Origin: Prevotella sp. MA2016
GTDB taxonomy: Bacteria > Bacteroidota > Bacteroidia > Bacteroidales > Bacteroidaceae
Direction of reading: 5' to 3'
DNA length: 64,000 bases
Assembly: GCF_000619825.1 (NCBI RefSeq)
Contig: NZ_JHUW01000006.1
Span: 310,001 to 374,000, forward strand
The notes below the pieces were generated by a model. The model did no database searches, was not told where the DNA came from, and saw only the letters and a program-made list of their open reading frames with translations. Made by a program: the position numbers and the translations under genes. Below are positions 40,653 through 50,242 of this stretch, piece after piece; within the stretch, counting starts at the first letter, position 1; each line of letters opens with the position of its first letter.

Positions 40653-40656
40653 CATC

Positions 40657-40901
40657 GTCAAAAGGTTAATAGATTAGATTGTTTTAGGTTAGTAGTAATA
40701 TTTATAGTTTTAGGTTTTTAGTTATTGGTAAAAGAAAGTTTTCAACAGTGGGATAACTGGAGGTCGCTGTGAAGCTCCCTTTTAAACTTTCAAATTTTTG
40801 GTCCTGTTGGACTGAAAATTTCTTTTTTTGAAAAGGATTTTTAGTTAAACATAGGCTTTTGTGATGCCACAGCTCGTGAGGGTTGTGGCATCACTCTTTT
40901 T
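40657..40901 (+). ncRNA. Candidate standalone non-coding RNA, possibly 6S-like
   Basis: This is the only stretch above 300 bp without a gene (40462-40899). It has a strong plus-strand promoter and ends in a strong terminator, with no credible reading frame or ribosome site between, giving an RNA of about 245 nt. The 5' part is A/U-rich with GTTTTAGGTT twice (40681-40690, 40707-40716). The 3' half folds into a long stem: 40730-40748 (AAAAGAAAGTTTTCAACAG) pairs with 40804-40826, interrupted by small bulges, enclosing about 55 nt with a GGAG/CTCC hairpin. A long closed stem with inner loop is the general form of 6S RNAs, and a family of standalone Bacteroidales RNAs with promoter and terminator is known; the assignment is inference only. 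It converges on ispF. Confidence 0.6.
40861..40901 (+). terminator. Terminator of the candidate non-coding RNA
   Basis: GTGATGCCACA (40861-40871) pairs perfectly with TGTGGCATCAC (40884-40894), 12-nt loop, then TCTTTTT. There is no T-run on the minus side, so it serves the plus-strand transcript. Confidence 0.88.
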
Positions 40902-41379
40902 ATTCCTTTTTTATCAGTACCACAGCATAAGCCGAGATGCCTTCTTCGCGTCCGGTGAAGCCTAGTTTCTCGGTGGTGGTGGCTTTGATAGAGATATCGT
41001 CCTCGTCGCAACCGATTACTTGGGCCATGCAAGCCTTCATCTCAGGGATGTGTGGATTCATTTTGGGGCGCTCTGCACAGATAGTGGCATCGATATTTAC
41101 CAACTTATAGCCTTTGGTAGCTATCAGCTCAATAGTCTTTTTCAGGATAACTTTACTATCCATACCATCAGTAAACTCTGCTGTGTCGGGGAAGTGGTAG
41201 CCAATATCTCGCATGTTGGCTGCCCCCAAAAGGGCATCGCATACAGCATGCAGCAACACGTCTGCGTCGCTGTGTCCTAACAGTCCTTTACTATGTTCCA
41301 ACTTAATGCCGCCCATCCACAGGTCGCGGCCTTCAACTAACTGATGGACATCAAAGCCCATTCCTACTCTAATCTTCAT
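40900..41379 (-). CDS. ispF: 2-C-methyl-D-erythritol 2,4-cyclodiphosphate synthase
   Basis: 159-aa cytosolic trimeric enzyme of the MEP isoprenoid pathway, converting CDP-ME 2-phosphate to the cyclic diphosphate and CMP. Metal ligands Asp10 and His12 (GFDVHQ) and His44 (HSDADVLLH) are in place, as are FPDT, the ATICAERPKMNPHIP region and the C-terminal signature TTEKLGFTGREEGI. Full length. Last of a four-gene minus-strand run (fumarylacetoacetate-hydrolase gene, porU, porV, ispF) with gaps of 36, 23 and 25 bp and no promoter visible between. Its 3' end meets the terminator of the convergent RNA. Confidence 0.97.
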   Translation of the reverse strand: MKIRVGMGFDVHQLVEGRDLWMGGIKLEHSKGLLGHSDADVLLHAVCDALLGAANMRDIGYHFPDTAEFTDGMDSKVILKKTIELIATKGYKLVNIDATICAERPKMNPHIPEMKACMAQVIGCDEDDISIKATTTEKLGFTGREEGISAYAVVLIKKE

Positions 41380-41389
41380 ATTCTCAATG

Positions 41390-41410
41390 TTTAATCTTTA
41401 ATCTTTAATG
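41390..41410 (-). repeat. 7-bp tandem repeat, porV/ispF spacer
   Basis: On the plus strand TTTAATC, TTTAATC, TTTAATG; in gene sense the array reads ATTAAAG-ATTAAAG-ATTAAAC-ATTGAGA and then ATATGAAG with the ispF start. The porV stop codon is inside it. Confidence 0.65.
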
Positions 41411-42586
41411 TCTAAACAGGTCCTTAATACCATCCATGTCGAATGTCAAGGAGAAGCGAAGTGTCTGGTCGAGTGGATTACTGCGAGCAGTAGAGATGAC
41501 GTAGCCTACATCGAGTGAGAATACATTCATCTTGAAGCCTCCGCCTACGGTGAAATACTTCAAGTTTCCTTTCTCTTCTGCTTGATGGTGGTAACCGGCA
41601 CGCAGTGAAAACTGATCGTGATATACGTATTCGGCACCAACGCTCCATTGTATCTCCTTCATCTCTTCGCTGAATCCGCCAGGAGCATCACTAAAGCTCT
41701 TGAATATGCCGCTGATGGCACTCATGTCGCTATATTCGCGGCGCACACGGTCCTGATAGTCGCTGTTTGATTCTCCTTCCTCCTGTCGTGGCACGGTTGG
41801 TACTAATAATTTGTTGGCATCAGCAGAGATAGAGAAGCGGTTATACTCATCGATAGGCACCATGAGTGAGGCACCAAATCGTAGATTGGCGGGCAGGAAC
41901 TGGCTCTCGTCATCGCCGTAGTAGCTGATTTTACTACCGATGTTCGACATGTTCAGACCGATACCTAACTGGCACTCGCGACTGCCTAACATCACATATT
42001 TATTATAGTACATCGCCAGGTTGGCGGCAAAGGCCGATGCGGGTTTCGAGTCTTCGCTGTAGTCGTAGCGCAGGTCGCTGTATATCCAGCGGATGGCTGC
42101 TGCCAGTGAGAAGTTCTCACTCAGCATCATCGAGTAGGCCACATCAAACGACATCTCGTAGGGCTTTACCGTCATACCGTCGTTGGCAAACACTTCGCCT
42201 AACGAGAAGTAGCGCAGCGAACCGCTGACGGCCGAATAGTCGCCAATGCGGTAGTAGCCAACCAGATAGGCTAAGTCGATATCATTTACCAGCTGTCGCA
42301 GCCATGGTGTGTAGTTTAAGGCAATGCCTGCGCGACTGATGCAGAAGGGGTATTTGGCAGGATTCCAATACTGTGAGTTTACGTCGGGATCGGTGGCTGC
42401 ACCTACGTCTCCCATACCGGCACCGCGGGCATCAGGTGCAATGGTCTGTGATATCACGGCGTGCTCTACGGGATTGAACATGACGTTTTTCTCGTCCTGA
42501 GCCGATGCAGTAAAGAATGAGCAGCTCATTGTGAACAATGTTACGAGAGCGCGTTTTTTTGTAAATATGCTGTTTTTTGTTATCAT
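41405..42586 (-). CDS. porV: Type IX secretion system outer-membrane protein PorV
   Basis: 393-aa FadL-like beta-barrel (PorV/LptO) that carries T9SS cargo from the translocon to the PorU sortase. Signal peptide FTMSCSFFTASAQ. The N-terminal mature segment NPVEHAVISQTIAPDARGAG, then MGDVGAATDPDVNSQYWNPA, is the family hallmark, and the rest consists of alternating beta strands ending in SLTFDMD. Directly follows porU by 23 bp, the conserved porU-porV order in Bacteroidetes. Other T9SS core genes (porK, L, M, N, sov) are not in this window. Confidence 0.92.
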   Translation of the reverse strand: MITKNSIFTKKRALVTLFTMSCSFFTASAQDEKNVMFNPVEHAVISQTIAPDARGAGMGDVGAATDPDVNSQYWNPAKYPFCISRAGIALNYTPWLRQLVNDIDLAYLVGYYRIGDYSAVSGSLRYFSLGEVFANDGMTVKPYEMSFDVAYSMMLSENFSLAAAIRWIYSDLRYDYSEDSKPASAFAANLAMYYNKYVMLGSRECQLGIGLNMSNIGSKISYYGDDESQFLPANLRFGASLMVPIDEYNRFSISADANKLLVPTVPRQEEGESNSDYQDRVRREYSDMSAISGIFKSFSDAPGGFSEEMKEIQWSVGAEYVYHDQFSLRAGYHHQAEEKGNLKYFTVGGGFKMNVFSLDVGYVISTARSNPLDQTLRFSLTFDMDGIKDLFRH

Positions 42587-42609
42587 ATCATTATAACGTA
42601 TCTCTATTG

Positions 42610-45600
42610 CTAATTATTGCTTTTAATCAGTAATTTAACGGTTTTTGCATCGCCGTCGTTCAGAGTCAGACGACACAGATAGAGGCCTGTGCGTAGTCGG
42701 CTGCCACCAGCCACGTTCAGGTTCCAGTCTATTGTAATCGTATCGCTGCTAGGCGTCACCGTATCGGTTTGTCGCCATACCTGTCGGCCACCTAAGTCAA
42801 ACACATCTAATACCACCTTCAGTTCGCTGCCAGGGCGATTGTGGGTAATGACAAACTGTGTATTTGTTTGGGCTGGGTTCTGCGTGCAGGTAACGTTGAA
42901 TTCGCCCGAACCAGCATCCTCGCTTACCTCGAATATCAGTTCGGTGGTGGTCGAGTTGTTCAACACATCCCATGCTCTGAATAGCAGTTTATGGATGCCA
43001 ACGCTCAGTTCGGGTATGCTAAAACCGATGCTGCCACTACGATAATCACCAAAGTCGTACTCAAAATAATCATTCAGATGATATGTCTTGTTCTTATCCC
43101 CATCGATGATGAGTTCTAAATCGTGACCGATGCTTCCACCTGAGGCGTTGATGCCACTGTCGTCGTAAAGTTCGGCTATGAAGTAGGGGGTGGTGTTCAC
43201 CTTGTCGCCATTTTTAAATGCTTTTGAGTTGAGGTAACAATACACCGATGGACCGATAGAGTCGTTTAAGGCAGTCTCGCTACCTATCAGTTCAAAACTT
43301 TCATTCTTGCCGTGGGCTGATCGAATCTTGTCGGAACTGATGGCATGGAGAGTCATCAGACCGTTGCCGTCGGTATAGCTGATATCCTTCGGGATGGCAA
43401 ATGTGATGTGGAAGGTTCCATTGTTCACATGCTCTGAACCGCGATAGAGATAGTTGGTGCGGTCATGATAAACAAATGCTTTGTCGGCACCATCGCTACC
43501 AGTGTTGTTCAGTCGACAGGTGATAGTTTCTTCGGCATCTCTTACTGTTAGGTTTACTATTCCGTTGAAGTCGCTATCGGTATGGCTATTCTGTGCAATA
43601 TGGCCTACTATCTTTACGACTGAACCTGCAGCTAGCTTGATGCCGTCGGTAGCTGCTTGGTTGTTGATACTGTCAACGAAAATCTCTTGTTTAGGGGTAG
43701 CTAACTGCAGAGCGGGGTCGCCTAGTAGGGTGTATTGCAACTTGTTACAAGTCAGGTCGCTGTTTTTGTCCACCAGTTCGCACTTGGCTAGTCGTACAGC
43801 TTCGCCTATCGGCATGCCTGGGGCAAGCACGTATTTAGTAAAAGCCAGGTTCATTACTTCGTTATAGGTGGCATAGACTGTGCGTGTGGTGCCAAAGAAT
43901 GCTATGCCGCCACCTTTGCTGTTCAGCATCACCGTCTCACCGATATTCTCTTCCTGTCCGTCAAAGGGCATGATGTCGCACGAGGCGGTCATCCACAATG
44001 GCTGGTAGTTGCTCTGCTGGGTTTCAAAGTCGGTTAGTTTCATCACCAGCTCATGACTCATGGCATAGGGAGCACCATGACCGCAGTAGTTCATGATAAG
44101 CGCTCCGTTCTGCATCTGTTGTTTGATGAGGCGTGTCACGTCGGGATAGCTGTAGCCGGTGCTCGACGAGGTGCGTTGGTAGGCATCCCAGTATATCTTA
44201 TCTACATTGTAGTTGGGGTAGGTGGTTTCTATCATCGTCGCCACCTTGTCGGCGGTCTTCATGTGAGCATTGTTGTTGCCGTCGTCGCCCATCATACATA
44301 TCTCATTTTGCCAAGCACCTGCATGTTCATTTTGAGCATAGCTAATGATCTTATCCACTAATATACGGGCATCTTCGGCTGTTCGCACAGGCAGACGGCC
44401 CACAGCTACATCGGGTTTTCCTGTAAAATTGGTATGGCCGCCGTTATTGGTTTGTATTGTTTCCTCGTCATCGAGCAGACAGAAGTAGTCATCGCTTACA
44501 AAGCAATTCACTTGACTGAACGAGTTCTCACTTTCGTAGCAAAGCAAAAAGTCGTTAGGATTGTAACCTTTCCATTCGGCAGTGTTCATACGGTTGTCCC
44601 AGGCTGCATCACCCATTAGCAGCAGGTAGCGTGGTTTGTCGCTATCTGTGCTGGCACGGTCGAAAAGCATTTTTAGGTAACGTCTATAGGCGGTGGCATC
44701 AGGGGTGCCGCTACTGAATTCGTTATACAGTTCGTCGGCAGGTACGATGGTTACGCGCAGACCGTCGTGCTGTTCGTGGTGTTCTTTCAATCGCATGGCT
44801 TGGGTTAATAGCTGTTGCGAGGTGGGTATGATAATGACCATGTCGGTTTGTGGGTCGGCATGATGGTCTTGGTTGGTTATGTGATACACATATTCTGGTA
44901 GTCTGATGGTGATGGGAGCAGGACTATCGTGCTGCAAGTCGATATAATCCAGACGCAGATTTCCACCAGATTTTTGTGTGATACTGATGGTGTTGTCGGC
45001 CTTCAGGTTGTTCAGTGTGTACTGCCACAGTTGTTCATCGGCTTTGGTGTAGCTGTCGAGTGATACATTCTTGCTGATGGTGGCTACTAGCGAATCGTTG
45101 ACGCTGATGGTGGCTTCGTAGTCGGCATCGGCTGTGAGGGCAATGCCTATACTGCCTGTGCTACCAGTGGCTTTCAGGGCGTAGGTTTGTGGCGTGCCGA
45201 TGGTGTAGAGCGTCTTGTCAAACAGGTTTCTGCCGCCGTGATACCACGAGTAGTTATCCACCTCATATAGTTGATGGTAGTGTTTGGCTGCGGGGTAGCA
45301 TTGTGCCACTAAGGTAGCGCTGTCGGTCGTCAACGGCTCACCGTCGCTTTCGGTCAGAAAATAATAGCCATAATCAGAATAAGGATTGCGTGTGCGCACG
45401 AGCGATTCCTTACTATTCCAGTTTACCGGTCCGATGCCGTAGAACACCCGCTGACCGTTCATCGTGCAAGTGGGCACCTCTTTCAGGTCGTCGGTAGCAG
45501 TCAGGTAGTCGCCAGTCAGGCGTTCGGGTTGCAGCGCGCCGCCATAGCCGTATATCTTTACTTTGCTGGCATCACTGAACCCTGCCTTTTTGATGAGTGC

Positions 45601-45756
45601 ATCGGTAAGCGCATAAAAACCGGTTTCGGCTACGCTGATTTTTGCCCAGTTACCCTCGCGGAGCACCGAGTGTTCCGCATACCGCCCTTGTGCCTTGGCC
45701 GTGGTGCCTAAGGCTATCATGAGCAGCACTGATAGTAACGTGCTGATAGTCTTCAC
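42610..45756 (-). CDS. porU: Type IX secretion system sortase PorU, C25 (gingipain-like) peptidase
   Basis: 1,048-aa surface protease that removes the C-terminal signal of T9SS cargo and joins it to A-LPS or an equivalent anchor. Starts at GTG (MKTISTLLSVLLMIALGTTAKA signal). The N-terminal domain (GRYAEHSVLREGNWAKISVAETG, GFYALTD) is that of PorU; the C25 catalytic core has His560 in MNYCGHGAPYAMSHE and Cys593 in MTASCDIMPFDG. The C-terminus is a beta domain ending in a type-A-like sorting motif (VVLDVFDLGGRQVWRQ, GLYLCRLTLNDGDAKTVKLL). Upstream gap to the hydrolase gene is 36 bp without a clear promoter. Confidence 0.92.
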   Translation of the reverse strand: MKTISTLLSVLLMIALGTTAKAQGRYAEHSVLREGNWAKISVAETGFYALTDALIKKAGFSDASKVKIYGYGGALQPERLTGDYLTATDDLKEVPTCTMNGQRVFYGIGPVNWNSKESLVRTRNPYSDYGYYFLTESDGEPLTTDSATLVAQCYPAAKHYHQLYEVDNYSWYHGGRNLFDKTLYTIGTPQTYALKATGSTGSIGIALTADADYEATISVNDSLVATISKNVSLDSYTKADEQLWQYTLNNLKADNTISITQKSGGNLRLDYIDLQHDSPAPITIRLPEYVYHITNQDHHADPQTDMVIIIPTSQQLLTQAMRLKEHHEQHDGLRVTIVPADELYNEFSSGTPDATAYRRYLKMLFDRASTDSDKPRYLLLMGDAAWDNRMNTAEWKGYNPNDFLLCYESENSFSQVNCFVSDDYFCLLDDEETIQTNNGGHTNFTGKPDVAVGRLPVRTAEDARILVDKIISYAQNEHAGAWQNEICMMGDDGNNNAHMKTADKVATMIETTYPNYNVDKIYWDAYQRTSSSTGYSYPDVTRLIKQQMQNGALIMNYCGHGAPYAMSHELVMKLTDFETQQSNYQPLWMTASCDIMPFDGQEENIGETVMLNSKGGGIAFFGTTRTVYATYNEVMNLAFTKYVLAPGMPIGEAVRLAKCELVDKNSDLTCNKLQYTLLGDPALQLATPKQEIFVDSINNQAATDGIKLAAGSVVKIVGHIAQNSHTDSDFNGIVNLTVRDAEETITCRLNNTGSDGADKAFVYHDRTNYLYRGSEHVNNGTFHITFAIPKDISYTDGNGLMTLHAISSDKIRSAHGKNESFELIGSETALNDSIGPSVYCYLNSKAFKNGDKVNTTPYFIAELYDDSGINASGGSIGHDLELIIDGDKNKTYHLNDYFEYDFGDYRSGSIGFSIPELSVGIHKLLFRAWDVLNNSTTTELIFEVSEDAGSGEFNVTCTQNPAQTNTQFVITHNRPGSELKVVLDVFDLGGRQVWRQTDTVTPSSDTITIDWNLNVAGGSRLRTGLYLCRLTLNDGDAKTVKLLIKSNN

Positions 45757-45792
45757 TATATGTATTAACGTAAATTACTGACTTTTATTGCA

Positions 45793-46410
45793 TTATTTGC
45801 AATGAAAGTCGAGTACTTTTCGTTCTTCCAACCAGCCTTCCAGATGGTCGTTAATCTTCACCGGTCCCACACCAGCTGGGGTGCCGGTATATAACAAGTC
45901 GCCTGTTTTCAGAGTAAAGAACTGTGAGATGTAGGCAATAATCTCATCTATCTTATACAGCATATCGCTGGTGCAACCCTCCTGAACCGTCTGGTTGTTG
46001 ATGTCCAGATGGAAGTGCAAGGCCTGCAAATCCATGAACTTCTCCTTGGGCACCCACTCGCCGATGGCTGCCGAGCCGTCGAATCCCTTACAGATGGTCC
46101 AGGGCTGTCCGGCTTCGCTGGCTTTGCGCTGCAGGTCGCGAGCTGTAAAGTCGATGCCCACGGTCACGGCATCGTAGTAGCGGTGTGCAAATCTTTCGGG
46201 GATATTCTTACCCAGTCGGCAGATACGAACCACCACCTCGGTTTCGTAATCGATACGCCCCAGGTGGTCTGGGATAAAGAATGGTTTACCCTGATTCAGT
46301 ATCGCCGAATCGGCCTTCGTAAATATCACAGGCTCATCAGGGCGCTTCAGCGTCCCATGCAGTTCCTGGTTATGTGCGGCATAGTTCATGCCAATAGCAA
46401 ATATCTTCAT
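45793..46410 (-). CDS. Fumarylacetoacetate hydrolase family protein
   Basis: 205-aa cytosolic protein of the FAH/YcgM type, a metal-dependent fold that hydrolyses or decarboxylates small oxo-acids such as acylpyruvates or oxaloacetate. Family motifs: FAIGMNYAAHNQEL, KADSAILNQGKPF, RIDYETEVVVRICRLG with the metal-binding Glu pair, GIDFTARDLQRKASEAG, CKGFDGSAAIGEWVP and LLYTGTPAGVGPV. Full length for the short branch. It heads the operon with porU, porV and ispF but has no functional link to them that I know. The -7 element is 8 bp from the ATG. Confidence 0.92.
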   Translation of the reverse strand: MKIFAIGMNYAAHNQELHGTLKRPDEPVIFTKADSAILNQGKPFFIPDHLGRIDYETEVVVRICRLGKNIPERFAHRYYDAVTVGIDFTARDLQRKASEAGQPWTICKGFDGSAAIGEWVPKEKFMDLQALHFHLDINNQTVQEGCTSDMLYKIDEIIAYISQFFTLKTGDLLYTGTPAGVGPVKINDHLEGWLEERKVLDFHCK

Positions 46411-46418
46411 ATCGGTGG

Positions 46419-46426
46419 CAAAATTA
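46419..46426 (-). promoter_or_regulatory. Promoter of the FAH-porU-porV-ispF operon, near-leaderless
   Basis: Minus-strand TAATTTTG with TTG at 46446-46448 (spacing 19); 8 bases to the ATG at 46410. Confidence 0.7.
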
Positions 46427-46554
46427 CAAATAAGCGAGCGAAATACAAAATAAAATGCGTTTTTTTTCTACCCAAACGCTAAAGGTGCTTTACCATGATA
46501 CTAACTTCCCTTTTGTGTTATACTATCAGGCGGATAGTGTGATACTAAATAAAG

Positions 46555-46589
46555 CCGCCGGTGAGATCTGGGGAGATTCTCATCGGCGG
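46555..46589 (-). terminator. Terminator after the GH3 gene
   Basis: CCGCCGGTGAGA (46555-46566) pairs with TCTCATCGGCGG (46578-46589) with one G-T pair and an 11-nt loop; in minus sense it is followed by CTTTATTTAG. It ends the third polysaccharide operon. Confidence 0.78.
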
Positions 46590-46617
46590 TAAGAATAGTT
46601 AGAAATTTGATTAGGTA

Positions 46618-48981
46618 TTATCTCTTCAAGAGGTTCAGCTGGGTTTGGGGGGTCATGACGTTATGAACCTTGGTTTGCTGACCCTTGACTTGGGCTTTGA
46701 GAGTGGCTTTGATGTCCTGCGATGAGGCGCCTACCAGGAACTGGTATTCGCCGGCAGCTACTACCCAGGCTGAGGCTGATTCGTCGAACGAAGCCAGGTC
46801 GGCAGCCTGTACGGTCATCGTTATTGTCTCGCTCTCGCCTGGAGCCAACTGCTTGGTCTTACCATAGGCCTTGAGCTCCTTGACGGGTTTGTTGGCAGCC
46901 TGGTTATCGGGGGCTGAGATGTAGAGTTCAACCACTTCCTTGCCCTCGTGCTTACCGGTGTTCTTAACCGTTACGCTCACCTCGTAGGCGTCGCCGTTCT
47001 CAACAATCTTGGCATCGCTATACTCGAAGGTGGTGTAGCTCAAACCGAAACCGAATGGATAGCTGACGGGTACATCGAACGAGTCGAAATAACGGTAACC
47101 CACGTAGATATCCTCCTCGTAATCGGTATAATCCACATTCTTCATATTGGCGCTCTTTGAGCCCTGATTGGTCATGTCGATACGTGGATCCTGATCTACG
47201 GGGAAGTTCTTTGAACTGTAGGCATCGGTAAACTTCACGGGCCAGGTCATGGTGAACTTTCCGCTGGGTGACTGCTTACCGCTGAGCACGTCAACCACGC
47301 TGTTACCACCTTCCTGACCAGCCTGCCAAGCACACAGGATGGCGTCGGGCAGTTGATTCCAAGAGGCTGTCTCGATAACGCCACCGATATTGAGCAGTAC
47401 CACAACCTGCTTGCCGGCCTTGTGGTAAACATCGCACACCTGAGTGATGAGCTGGCGCTCTGAGTCGCTCAAGTTGAAGTCGGCAGCCTTGCGGTCCATG
47501 AACTCACCCGAGATACGACCGAGTGTGATCACGGCGATATCCGAAGCAGCGGCCTGCTTGGTCAGCTCGTCGGCACTGAACTGCTTTTCGGCAGGCAATG
47601 GTCGGGGCATGAAGCGCATCAGCATGGCGTTCTTGGGATCTTTCTTGGCAGCAGCTGCAATCTCTGCCTCTACCTTGGCCTTGCACTCGGCAGCGTAGGC
47701 TGCATAGGCGTTCTTCAACTCGTCCGAAACGGTATAACCACCATTCTTCAGACCATCGAGCAGCGATACCACATAAGCGTGGTTCACATTACCCGAACCA
47801 GTACCACCGGCAATAAAATCATATGAGGTGTTACCATACAGGGCTACATTCTTTACCGTCTTGGCAAAAGGCAGGGCGCCTCCATTTTTCATCAGTACCA
47901 TACCTTCGGCAGCACTCTGACGGGTGACAGCAGCATGTGCTTTGAGGTCAGGCTTGTTTGAATACTTATAACCCTGATAGCGAGGACTCTTCTCAACCAG
48001 GTTCAGAATGCGCTTGACGCTGCGGTCGAGGTCGGCCTCGTTCAGCTTACCGCTTTTCACACCAGCTACGATGCTGTCGAACTGCTCGGCCTTACCTGGC
48101 TGCAGCATGTCGTTGCCGGCCCACATCTGCTTGGCACCATCCTTGCCGCCAAACCAGTCGGTCATTACCGTACCCTCATAGCCCCACTCATCACGCAGAA
48201 CGGTGGTTACCAGATCCTTACTTTCAGAGGTGTAAACACCATTGATATAGTTGTATGAGGTCATCACCGTCCAAGGCTTACTCTCCTTGATGGCAATCTC
48301 GAAGCCCTTCAGGTAGATTTCGCGCAGGGCTCGCTGAGAGATATGCGCATCGTTGTTCATGCGGTTGGTTTCCTGATTGTTGGCTGCAAAGTGCTTGATG
48401 CTGGTACCCACATCGTTCTTCTGAACGCCAGTGATATAGGCAGCAGCTGTCTTACCAGCCACCACGGGATCTTCAGAGTAGTACTCGAAGTTACGACCGC
48501 ACAGTGGGTTGCGCATGATGTTCAGGGCAGGGGCCAGCAGCACGTCGGCACCATACTCTTTTACCTCCTCGCCGATGGCTTGTCCCACCTGTTCGATGAG
48601 CTGGGTGTTCCAGGTCGAGGCCAGCAAGGTTCCGATGGGGAAGTGGGTGCAGTAATAGGTGGCTGAATCGCCTTCACGCTTAGCATCGATACGCAGTCCG
48701 GCAGGACCGTCGGCCAATACAACAGCGGGAATACCTAACGAATCGAGAGGGTAGGTGGTACCAGCGGCACCAGGCACTAAGCTACGGGTTGCACCAATCA
48801 CGGCATCATTGCCCGAGAAGCCCGCCATACCAGTACCGATCACAAAGTGTGCCTTGTCCTCAAGTGAGAGTTTCGACATCACCTCTTCCTGGTTGATGGT
48901 GTTCTTGGGACCTTGTTTGTCGGCTGTAGCGCAGCCAACTACGAGTGCGGCTGAGGCTAATAAAATAAAAGATTTCTTCAT
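46618..48981 (-). CDS. GH3 beta-glucosidase-type enzyme, lipoprotein
   Basis: 787-aa exo-acting glycosidase. The signal ends in a lipobox (LVVGC), so membrane-anchored in the periplasm or outer membrane. GH3 N-terminal barrel: LADGPAGLRI, APALNIMRNPLCGRNFEYYS, HFAANNQETNR and the nucleophile Asp275 in GTVMTDWFGG. The alpha/beta sandwich domain carries GRISGEFMDRKAADFNL, and the C-terminus has the fibronectin-III-like domain (YSDAKIVENGDAYEVSVTVK, GKEVVELYISAPD). The conserved acid/base cannot be fixed from sequence alone. Usual substrates are beta-glucosides or beta-xylosides. It follows the esterase gene by 3 bp. Confidence 0.92.
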   Translation of the reverse strand: MKKSFILLASAALVVGCATADKQGPKNTINQEEVMSKLSLEDKAHFVIGTGMAGFSGNDAVIGATRSLVPGAAGTTYPLDSLGIPAVVLADGPAGLRIDAKREGDSATYYCTHFPIGTLLASTWNTQLIEQVGQAIGEEVKEYGADVLLAPALNIMRNPLCGRNFEYYSEDPVVAGKTAAAYITGVQKNDVGTSIKHFAANNQETNRMNNDAHISQRALREIYLKGFEIAIKESKPWTVMTSYNYINGVYTSESKDLVTTVLRDEWGYEGTVMTDWFGGKDGAKQMWAGNDMLQPGKAEQFDSIVAGVKSGKLNEADLDRSVKRILNLVEKSPRYQGYKYSNKPDLKAHAAVTRQSAAEGMVLMKNGGALPFAKTVKNVALYGNTSYDFIAGGTGSGNVNHAYVVSLLDGLKNGGYTVSDELKNAYAAYAAECKAKVEAEIAAAAKKDPKNAMLMRFMPRPLPAEKQFSADELTKQAAASDIAVITLGRISGEFMDRKAADFNLSDSERQLITQVCDVYHKAGKQVVVLLNIGGVIETASWNQLPDAILCAWQAGQEGGNSVVDVLSGKQSPSGKFTMTWPVKFTDAYSSKNFPVDQDPRIDMTNQGSKSANMKNVDYTDYEEDIYVGYRYFDSFDVPVSYPFGFGLSYTTFEYSDAKIVENGDAYEVSVTVKNTGKHEGKEVVELYISAPDNQAANKPVKELKAYGKTKQLAPGESETITMTVQAADLASFDESASAWVVAAGEYQFLVGASSQDIKATLKAQVKGQQTKVHNVMTPQTQLNLLKR

Positions 48982-48984
48982 AGA

Positions 48985-50202
<1,218 letters not shown>

Positions 50203-50223
50203 TTAATTTAGCTATTCACGCTG

Positions 50224-50231
50224 CAAATATA
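50224..50231 (-). promoter_or_regulatory. Internal promoter before the esterase-GH3 pair
   Basis: Minus-strand TATATTTG with TTG at 50251-50253 (spacing 19), 30 bp before the esterase ATG and partly in the 3' end of the preceding gene. Confidence 0.65.
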
Positions 50232-50242
50232 CGATTTTTTTC

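Noticed and set aside
46480..46550. Imperfect inverted repeats around TACTATC/GATAGT between the FAH and GH3 genes
   Set aside because: Only a short stem with mismatches and no link to a promoter or gene start; probably chance.
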